Origin: CAYMEK01 sp964389305
Lineage (GTDB): Bacteria > Spirochaetota > Spirochaetia > SZUA-6 > DRHE01
Assembly (NCBI GenBank): GCA_964389305.1
Contig: CAYMEK010000072.1
Coordinates: 1 to 19,784, forward strand
Direction of reading: 5' to 3'
Length of the DNA stretch: 19,784 nucleotides
The notes under the pieces are model-generated. The model ran no database searches. It saw nothing but the letters and a program-made list of their open reading frames with translations, and was not told the origin of the DNA. Position numbers and translations under genes: made by a program. This document shows positions 14,236-19,784 of this stretch, piece after piece; within the stretch, counting starts at the first letter, position 1, and each line of letters opens with the position of its first letter.

Positions 14236-17058
14236 TTACCTGCCACTGTAATACGGGCAGATCTCCTGGAAATCCTGGCAGAACGGACAGAACTCGGTTC
14301 GGGGGCTGAACTCCTCGTTCTTAATTTGTTCTATGATTCCATGCAGCTTCTCTTCCGCCGCTTTTTTTCTGTCCCTGTTCCACCTACTGGTATCCTGCTC
14401 GTTGTCGACCAGGTAATAGACCGCCCTCGACCCTACTTCATGGCCCAGGCTGCGCTCACCCCCCAGTGCGTAAAGGTCCATCTGGAGATTCGTTTGATCC
14501 CGATCTCCGTACTTGGACTCGATCGTCTTGAAATCGATGATTTCCTTGGCCCTGCCATCCAGGCTTCTCACCAGATCGATCCGTCCGGTGATAATGCATT
14601 CGTTCGCCTGGTAGGAAAACGTCGCTTCCACATCCACGATGTTCAAACGGGCAGGATGAGCCTTCGAAACGTAGTTGACGACCTGTCTCACCGCCGCCTT
14701 TTTGAGCTTTGCTTCTTTTTCCTTTGAGGCCTTTACCAGCGGGCTCCAGGTTTCCTCGACGACATCTTTGATGTTGATCTCAGGCTCGGCTTTTCCGTTC
14801 AGTATCACCCGATGAATAAGCTCGAGAGCCCGGTGAACATTTGCGCCGAAGTTCAGATAGTAGGGATGAAGGACCGCCAGGCCGTCCTCCACGATGTATT
14901 TGAACCTGAGAGGACACTGCAAAAAGTAGGCGAGCTGGCTGTAGCTCAACCGCCTTCTCGGCTCGTAGAGTTCTTTCGCAGACTCTTCTACTTCAACCAG
15001 GGACTTCAATACCTTTTCGGTGCGTTGAATCGCACGGTCCATGTTGTCCCCGAGCAGCTCGGAAATGAATCGAGAGGGTCCTCCTCCGCGCTTGTTCACA
15101 ACGTCTGCGGTACCGATCACCAGAAGGTCCCGCGCCCGGGTCGAAGCGACATAGAACAGCTTGCGCTCGTCGGCGGTGTGATAGTCTTCTACCTCCGGTC
15201 TTCCGCTTTCACACAAGCTGTACGGTATCTCATACCGCGGCTTCCGATGAGAACCCGGAAATCTTCTTTCCATCGCCGCTCCGATCACTACCACGGGAAA
15301 CTCCAGACCCTTGGCCTGGTGAACGGTCATGACCTGAATCGCGTCAGAGGGCGCAAGCATGAACGAATCCAAACCGCTTCGTTTCAGAAGCTTCAGGTAG
15401 GACAAGAAAGGATAGACGTTCGACGTTTTTCCATGTTGGTCAAAGACCTCTGCGATCCTCGTGAGGATGGCGAGGTTTCGGATTGCTTCCCGATTGCCGT
15501 CTCTTTCCGAACGCTCGAAATACCCGGTGATCCGGAAGAGCTCGTACAAGAGCTCCATGATTGAGGAGAACCTCCTGCCGAGGGCTTTTCTCTTCAATTC
15601 GATCAGCTCGACAATGCGCTTTGCCTCCTCCCTGTTTTTTACGCCGATTTTGCGAAGCTCACCCTCGGTTCCGATCTTCGCAATATCTTGCTTGTAAGAG
15701 CTGAGCGCGGCTGCCGTCTGCTCCGACAGATTCATCGTATCACAGCGGATGAACTTGTCGGCCCACGACTTGGATTGGCCTAAAAAGACAAACAGGTTGT
15801 AGACATCCAGAATATCCGGGCGTGTAAAAAATCCCCCGTCCCGGGTCAGTACGTACGGCAGGTTGTGTTGTCGCAGAGCCTCCAAATAGGGCTCCGCATA
15901 GGATCGTACGCTTCTGAGGAGGATCGCCACATCCCTTTTCTGTTTGATAACCCCCGTTTCGATATAGTGGTTCAAGATACGAACGACCGCTTCCGCCTCT
16001 TCCGCTGCGGTTTGCCTGTGCACGAGCAAGATGTCATTGGCGAATCGATCCCGATGGCAGAGAAGATTTTTGTCCGTCCGTACAGGGTTATGCCGGATCA
16101 ATCGAGATGTATGATGGAGGATGGACTCCAGCGACCTGAAATTGTCTTCGAGCTTTACCACTTCAACCGGCGTTCGATTTCCGTATGTGCTTTCAAAGTT
16201 GAGGATATTTCTGACGGTGGCGCCGCGAAACCGGTAGATGCTCTGATCGTCATCGCCCACGACAGTTACGTTCAGCTTCGGTTCGGCCAGCGTTCTCATA
16301 ATCCTGTCTTGAAGGCCGTTCGTATCCTGGTATTCATCGATCAGGATGTATGTGAACCGGTCGCGGAGGGCCTGCAGGACTTGCTCGTTGTTTCTGATCA
16401 AATCGTAGGCATGGCGCTGTAGATTGGCGAAATCGGTCGTGTTCGCCTGGTACAGCAGTTCCAGATACTTCTGATACGATTGAGCCACGATTTCTTTTTC
16501 TTTCCAGAGAGTTTTATCGTCCGGGCCGGCTTTTCCCAATTCGCTCCGGCAGTAGGCGATTAGCTCCCGTGGTTCGGTTTGCTCCTCTGAGGCGAGATTA
16601 TACATTCTTCTCACTTCGGAAAAAAACTCGCTCTCCCTGCCCTTTAATATACTGTTCAGCTCCAGCTCGACCCGCCTCGTGTAGATGAACAGCAACTGGC
16701 CGGCGTCATCCAATACACTGAAGCCGGTACGAAAAGGACTGAGATCACGGAACTCATTCAGAAGATAGTGGCAGAATGAATGGATAGTCGATATCTGCAT
16801 GGATTCGACATTCACATCCGGCAGCTTGCTCTGGATTCTATCCTTCAGCTCCAGTGAGGCTTTTTCGGTAAATGTCGTGACCAGCAGATCATCCGGCTCC
16901 GCCGAACCGGACAGTACGAGAAAAGCGGCCCGCCGGCTGATCACTTCGGTTTTTCCGGAGCCGGGTCCGGCGATGATGAGCAAAGGACCATCCAGATGAG
17001 TCACCGCTTTTCTCTGAGATTCGGTCAGTCCTGCCAGGATTTCCATATAGATCTTCAT
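14236..17058 (-). CDS. UvrD/Rep-like superfamily 1 helicase with C-terminal Fe-S PD-(D/E)XK nuclease
   Basis: This 940-residue protein unwinds and probably cuts DNA. Helicase motifs in order are Walker A GPGSGKT (31-37), Ia VTTFTEKAS (60-68), Walker B ILIDEYQD (238-245), III GDDDQSIYRFRGA (268-280), IV LEDNFRS (303-309), V VMTVHQAKGLEFP (576-588) and VI VASTRARD (637-644). From about residue 700 a RecB/AddB-type nuclease follows: His742 (GANVHRALE), Asp828 (GRIDLV), Asp842-Lys844 (IDFKT) and Gln859 (NLQMDLYA). Cys715, Cys924, Cys927 and Cys934 are placed as an iron-sulfur staple. All catalytic residues appear intact. No RecC, AddB or other partner is beside it. GAGGAG lies eight bases before ATG. 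It follows the channel gene by 18 bases. A stand-alone repair helicase-nuclease is the conservative reading; a role in defence is speculation from context. Confidence 0.93.
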   Translation of the reverse strand: MKIYMEILAGLTESQRKAVTHLDGPLLIIAGPGSGKTEVISRRAAFLVLSGSAEPDDLLVTTFTEKASLELKDRIQSKLPDVNVESMQISTIHSFCHYLLNEFRDLSPFRTGFSVLDDAGQLLFIYTRRVELELNSILKGRESEFFSEVRRMYNLASEEQTEPRELIAYCRSELGKAGPDDKTLWKEKEIVAQSYQKYLELLYQANTTDFANLQRHAYDLIRNNEQVLQALRDRFTYILIDEYQDTNGLQDRIMRTLAEPKLNVTVVGDDDQSIYRFRGATVRNILNFESTYGNRTPVEVVKLEDNFRSLESILHHTSRLIRHNPVRTDKNLLCHRDRFANDILLVHRQTAAEEAEAVVRILNHYIETGVIKQKRDVAILLRSVRSYAEPYLEALRQHNLPYVLTRDGGFFTRPDILDVYNLFVFLGQSKSWADKFIRCDTMNLSEQTAAALSSYKQDIAKIGTEGELRKIGVKNREEAKRIVELIELKRKALGRRFSSIMELLYELFRITGYFERSERDGNREAIRNLAILTRIAEVFDQHGKTSNVYPFLSYLKLLKRSGLDSFMLAPSDAIQVMTVHQAKGLEFPVVVIGAAMERRFPGSHRKPRYEIPYSLCESGRPEVEDYHTADERKLFYVASTRARDLLVIGTADVVNKRGGGPSRFISELLGDNMDRAIQRTEKVLKSLVEVEESAKELYEPRRRLSYSQLAYFLQCPLRFKYIVEDGLAVLHPYYLNFGANVHRALELIHRVILNGKAEPEINIKDVVEETWSPLVKASKEKEAKLKKAAVRQVVNYVSKAHPARLNIVDVEATFSYQANECIITGRIDLVRSLDGRAKEIIDFKTIESKYGDRDQTNLQMDLYALGGERSLGHEVGSRAVYYLVDNEQDTSRWNRDRKKAAEEKLHGIIEQIKNEEFSPRTEFCPFCQDFQEICPYYSGR

Positions 17059-17076
17059 GGGGCCGGCTCCTCTGGG

Positions 17077-18195
17077 TCAGATCAGAGACGTTGGGCGCTC
17101 AAAAGCGATAACGATCGCCTCATCTCCTGTCTGGAAGCTGTCGAACTCATGGAATCTCGGGTTTACGTAAATCGTCCCGTCTTTCTTTACCCCGATCAAT
17201 ACGAGAGGGTTATTGCCTGTACGATTTTCCAGGATATGTGCTCCTACCTGCGCAAAGGTTTTTCCGACCAGCTCTTCAGGAATGGGCAGCAGATAGATTT
17301 CGTTCGTTTCCTCGGAAACCGTGAGCAAGTTCCGGTACACATCGCTGAGACCGTGAACCAGCGCCGACTGAGACAACAGCAGGGTAGTGAAGTCATTCGC
17401 CGAGATGATTTCATCCGCACCGACTTTTCTCAAGTGATCGATATACCTCGTTACCACCCCCTCCACGGTGATGTACGTCTTGCCTGTCTGGTTCTCCTCG
17501 CAGATGCTTTTAATCGCCATACAGATGAGAATCGATTTCGAGTCCGCGACTTCCCGTTCTTGTTCCTGCACAAGAATAATGGCCGAATAGGCTTGATGCA
17601 CGTTCGCCCGCTTTAAAACGATCTGATTCGTGGGATCTCCCGGGACCAGATACACATCCTCGAATTCGGGTATGTCTTCGTCATCGGGAAGCTGAATCGA
17701 ATCGGCCGACTCGGCTATGATGACGATAGGCCTCTTATCCTCGATTATCGCTGCATGTGCTTCCCTGATTATGGCCAGACCCTTTTCATTCCAATTGCAG
17801 ATCACGATATGATCCTTCAAACCCTGTCTCGGTATCATTCTCTTTCCTCCTAACCGTCGCTCGATCATGATGGAAGCGAGCGTCGCGGTGAAGACTCCGA
17901 CTATTCCCAGACTCATGATCAGAATTATGGTGACGATTACCCTTCCAGCCACCGTGGTCGGCACACCGCTGTCCAGTCCGCTGAACAGGTAGATGGCGAT
18001 GTTCCACAGGGACTTTCCGAGTGAGTTGAAATCGGCGTTTTTCACCCCCTCGGTCATCCACAGCAGGGACGCGCCGATCAGCCAGATTACGAAAATGATG
18101 AGAAGAAGCCGTAGAAGCTTGTTCTTATTGAGGAATTTCCTGATGTTTCTCCGCACACGACCTGCCATCTGACTACCGAGCACCATTGTCGCCAA
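17077..18195 (-). CDS. Two-helix ion channel subunit with RCK (TrkA-N/TrkA-C) domains
   Basis: This 372-residue protein has helix 1 at LLRLLLIIFVIWLIGASLLW (27-46), a pore loop near 60-80, helix 2 at VIVTIILIMSLGIVGVFTAT (86-105), an RCK/TrkA-N Rossmann domain from about 128 (DHIVICNWNEKGLAIIREA) to 265, and a TrkA-C-like end (about 290-372). The layout is that of an MthK-like channel gated by a ligand-binding RCK ring. The pore loop reads FSGLDSGVPTT where potassium channels have TVGYG, so ion selectivity is uncertain. The longest start is TTG 18195; ATG 18186 and ATG 18168 are alternatives and none has a clear ribosome site. It is the first gene of the operon, with its own promoter, followed by the helicase 18 bases on. 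Confidence 0.85.
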   Translation of the reverse strand: MATMVLGSQMAGRVRRNIRKFLNKNKLLRLLLIIFVIWLIGASLLWMTEGVKNADFNSLGKSLWNIAIYLFSGLDSGVPTTVAGRVIVTIILIMSLGIVGVFTATLASIMIERRLGGKRMIPRQGLKDHIVICNWNEKGLAIIREAHAAIIEDKRPIVIIAESADSIQLPDDEDIPEFEDVYLVPGDPTNQIVLKRANVHQAYSAIILVQEQEREVADSKSILICMAIKSICEENQTGKTYITVEGVVTRYIDHLRKVGADEIISANDFTTLLLSQSALVHGLSDVYRNLLTVSEETNEIYLLPIPEELVGKTFAQVGAHILENRTGNNPLVLIGVKKDGTIYVNPRFHEFDSFQTGDEAIVIAFERPTSLI

Positions 18196-18217
18196 TAATG
18201 AAGTCGTTTCAGAGCAT

Positions 18218-18245
18218 ATTGTACCATGGCCGACCGGTCGGTCAA
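18218..18245 (-). promoter_or_regulatory. Promoter of the channel-helicase-DUF1232 operon with palindromic operator
   Basis: On the minus strand TTGACC (18240-18245), 16 bases, then TACAAT (18218-18223). The perfect 12-bp palindrome CCGACCGGTCGG (18230-18241) fills the spacer and touches the -35. GACCGGTC-type palindromes are typical of TetR-family operators, so repression by an unseen regulator is likely. Predicted transcription starts near 18211, giving a short leader. Confidence 0.6.
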
Positions 18246-18268
18246 AGCGACGCTGCTCGGTGCCGTGG

Positions 18269-18661
18269 CTATCCTTCTGTGTCGTACTGCAGCAGACTCA
18301 AGACTTCCGCCTCCGACTTGTCCGCATAGTCTCCGCCGAGCCCGTACTTGATGCCCCTACCCTGGTTCTCTCTTATGCGATCCACCAGCTTTTGAAGGCC
18401 GAATTTCTTGATGTATTTGACGCATCCGACGAACTGGCCCCTGGACTTTTCATCATCAGAGAAAAACCCCTGGTTGCAGGGAAACTCCTCACACTCCCAG
18501 CATCCCTTTAGCCTTTTCTCTAGACAGCAGATCCTGTGGATACATTCTTCTTCGCCGCAATCGGAGCCCGATCTGCAGCCATCGCAGTTCTCGAAACAAG
18601 AATCCAGCGCGCAGACCAATCCGCAGAACGCGATGGTACCCAGCATTTCGTTGTCGTTCAT
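18269..18661 (-). CDS. DUF3795 cysteine-rich protein
   Basis: This 130-residue protein has 13 cysteines, nearly all in the first 80 residues: AFCGLVCALDSC (11-22), ENCDGC (24-29), CGEEECIHRICCLEKR (35-50) and KGCWECEEFPC (52-62). This is the DUF3795 pattern, a presumed zinc- or Fe-S-binding small protein of unknown function found widely in anaerobes and archaea. The start has an excellent site (AGGTGGAGGAA). Its last 13 codons, AEVLSLLQYDTEG, are duplicated in part at 13737-13778, and the shared 29 bases sit at the edge of the channel operon cassette. It lies just downstream of the TatD remnant on the same strand. Confidence 0.85.
   Translation of the reverse strand: MNDNEMLGTIAFCGLVCALDSCFENCDGCRSGSDCGEEECIHRICCLEKRLKGCWECEEFPCNQGFFSDDEKSRGQFVGCVKYIKKFGLQKLVDRIRENQGRGIKYGLGGDYADKSEAEVLSLLQYDTEG
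18282..18310. repeat. 29-bp exact direct repeat, right copy, inside the DUF3795 3' end
   Basis: Identical to 13750-13778 in the same orientation. Identity begins at the Ala118 codon of DUF3795 (its upstream edge on the minus strand) and stops inside the Asp127 codon, after which the two copies encode different C-terminal residues (TEG here, AGE in the left copy). Confidence 0.8.
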
Positions 18662-18688
18662 CTTCGTTCCTCCACCTCCCGATATCGA

Positions 18689-18940
18689 TCATTCCGCCGG
18701 CTGTTCGAGCTCCGCGATCCCCTCGGTCATTCTCAACCAGTTTTCGTACACATGGCTTTCCAATTCGAGGGGATCCATCCCTCTGATCTGAGCAACCTTC
18801 GCCAGTACATCACGAATCACTGCGGGCATTCCGATCGATTTTGTGAGCCATTCATATCCACCCGGATTATCCGTCTCGAGCAGCAGACGGTCCAGTGGAA
18901 TGAGCTTGGCGATTCCCCTCCGGGCAGATGAGGACGAATC
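18689..18940 (-). pseudogene. 3' remnant of a TatD-family hydrolase gene
   Basis: The last 80 or so codons read as the C-terminus of a TatD-type metal-dependent deoxyribonuclease. The blocks IPLDRLLLETDNPGGYEWLT, GMPAVIRDVLAKVAQIRG and ENWLRM end at a stop at 18689. The family is about 250-300 residues long and its N-terminal HxH metal site and middle are missing. The frame continues upstream to 19042, but that part does not look like TatD and there is no ribosome site, so the gene is truncated at about 18940. The conserved Asp of the LETD motif is kept, but the fragment cannot be an active enzyme. It lies 27 bases before the DUF3795 gene on the same strand. Confidence 0.7.
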
Positions 18941-19053
18941 AGCCCGCCGCGCCGCCTCGGCGGCCCCTTCGTACTGCAACGTATCAGGTATTTCGGGGCC
19001 AGCATATCGCCCGACCGATTTTTGGAAAAGATCTCTTTTCACGTTGATAAAAC

Positions 19054-19117
19054 AGACGAATTTTGATCTTTTTACAAGGAAAAAAAGACGAATTCTGCCT
19101 TTTTATCCTGCAAAAAA
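19054..19117. repeat. Degenerate 32-bp tandem repeat in an AT-rich spacer
   Basis: AGACGAATT begins two successive units at 19054 and 19086. Each continues with TG, a run of T and ends in a run of A, with several mismatches. The block is much more AT-rich than its surroundings and lies where the TatD remnant loses its upstream part. Confidence 0.4.
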
Positions 19118-19220
19118 GCGCTTCTGAACATTTCCGGAAAGACCAGGCGGGAAGCTTCCGGCGCTGCCTCGAGAAAGACTTGCCATGGGCGCCGGCGCGG
19201 AAATACGGTAGAATAATCCG

Positions 19221-19250
19221 GCCGTGAAAGGTGAAGCCTTCTGCCACGGC
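19221..19250 (+). promoter_or_regulatory. Stem-loop in the leader of the alkyltransferase-like gene
   Basis: GCCGTG (19221-19226) pairs with CACGGC (19245-19250), and inside it AAGG (19228-19231) pairs with CCTT (19237-19240). The structure ends 34 bases before the ATG and could act on the mRNA leader. No convincing promoter was found before it: TTGCCA and TAGAAT are 23 bases apart. Confidence 0.35.
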
Positions 19251-19284
19251 GTGAGCCGCAGCAAGCTCTCAGGGAGAAGATAAA

Positions 19285-19784
19285 ATGAAAACCAGAAGGA
19301 AAAGCTGGCAGGAGAAGCTGGCCGACAAGAAAGGCTGGCCCAAGGTTATGAAACTGGAGAAGAGATTCCCGTGCTACAACGCCGTCCACAAAATGGGGGC
19401 CGAGGCCGGCGATCCGATTGTCCTGGCGAATCCGAGTGAAGTGGTGGAGCTGATGGGCAAGGTGCCGTACGGCAGGCTTACGACGATCGTCGAGATCTGC
19501 CGGGCCCTGGCGGCGAGGCACGGCGTCAGTGGCTGCTGCTCTCTGACAACGGGGATTTTCATCATGACCGCGGCAAATGCCGTCGAGGAATCGAGAAGAG
19601 AGAACGGGAATCTGAAGATCCCCTACTGGCGGACCCTGAAAGCGGACGGCTACCTGAATGACAAGTACCCCGGAGGAGCGCAGTCGCACAAAAAGCTTCT
19701 GGAAAGGGAAGGGCACAAGGTGCTGTCGAAGGGCAAGAGATACCGCGTCGAGGATTATCAAGATCATCTGGTGAGCTACCCGAC
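19285..19784 (+). CDS. MGMT-family alkyltransferase-like protein, 3' end outside window
   Basis: The first 166 residues of this protein match the alkyltransferase-like branch of the O6-methylguanine-DNA methyltransferase family. GKVPYGRLTTIVEICRALA (58-76) corresponds to the DNA-binding P-x-G-x-(V/L)-T-T segment, and KYPGG (127-131) follows in the usual place. Where true methyltransferases have the alkyl-accepting PCHR, this protein has PYWR (113-116), so it has no acceptor cysteine there and cannot repair by direct transfer. Alkyltransferase-like proteins instead flag damaged bases for nucleotide excision repair. A distinctive block is TTGIFIMTAANAVEES (88-103). The ribosome site GGGAGAAG lies just before ATG 19285. 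The coding frame is still open at the window edge and is probably near its end. Confidence 0.8.
   Translation, partial: MKTRRKSWQEKLADKKGWPKVMKLEKRFPCYNAVHKMGAEAGDPIVLANPSEVVELMGKVPYGRLTTIVEICRALAARHGVSGCCSLTTGIFIMTAANAVEESRRENGNLKIPYWRTLKADGYLNDKYPGGAQSHKKLLEREGHKVLSKGKRYRVEDYQDHLVSYP

Noticed and set aside
18969..18978. A third partial copy (10 bases) of the 29-bp repeat, in a frame reading DTLQYEG
   Set aside because: Ten matching bases are too few near unrelated sequence; the surrounding residues do not continue the DUF3795 similarity.
1..19784. CRISPR arrays, tRNA or rRNA genes, and intact insertion sequences
   Set aside because: I saw no regularly spaced repeats, no cloverleaf-like GGTTCRANNCC segments that held up, and no transposase or integrase frame in the window.

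Overview
This window looks like chromosomal DNA of a GC-rich, probably anaerobic or metabolically versatile bacterium. Genes are tightly packed and most have strong Shine-Dalgarno sites. TRAP transport, cysteine-rich C_GCAxxG and DUF3795 proteins, a double-[4Fe-4S] protein and a MASE3 sensor are common in Clostridia, Spirochaetota, Desulfobacterota and related lineages. I cannot fix the phylum from sequence alone. A run of exactly 100 N (11773-11872) shows that this is a draft scaffold, possibly a metagenome bin.

Region 1 (1-7599, all + strand) is one catabolic operon. It holds the tail of a preceding gene (probably the TRAP small permease), a TRAP DctM permease, an M24-fold hydrolase of the ectoine-hydrolase (DoeA/EutD) type, an EutB-like PLP dehydratase, an EutC-like cyclodeaminase-family protein, a DMT/EamA transporter, an Asp/Glu-racemase-family protein (the EutA position) and a second EutD-like paralogue. 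This is the eutABCD plus TRAP gene set of ectoine/5-hydroxyectoine catabolism, but EutD is duplicated and no EutE/DoeB deacetylase is visible. The substrate is inferred, not proven.

Region 2 (7600-13736) is a mosaic of small regulatory and redox units. It contains a DUF433 antitoxin-like remnant, a MASE3 membrane sensor ending in a CxxC...CxxC module, a DUF4143 ATPase whose start lies in a perfect 18-bp inverted repeat, a CGNR zinc-finger regulator divergent from a gapped double-[4Fe-4S] protein, a C_GCAxxG_C_C protein, and a MarR-GNAT fusion with a near-consensus promoter.

Region 3 (13737-18310) is the most interesting part. A three-gene minus-strand operon (RCK-type ion channel, UvrD-like helicase with a C-terminal Fe-S PD-(D/E)XK nuclease, DUF1232 membrane protein) has its own promoter and palindromic operator. 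It is visibly less GC-rich than region 1. It lies between two exact 29-bp direct repeats. One repeat is the 3' end of an intact DUF3795 gene; the other is an orphan, in-frame copy of that 3' end. This is the footprint expected if the cassette inserted at the 3' end of the DUF3795 gene, or if that gene was partly duplicated around it.

Region 4 (18311-19784) holds the DUF3795 gene, the 3' remnant of a TatD-family nuclease gene, an AT-rich spacer with a degenerate 32-bp tandem repeat, and the start of an alkyltransferase-like (MGMT-family) gene that lacks the catalytic cysteine and runs off the window.
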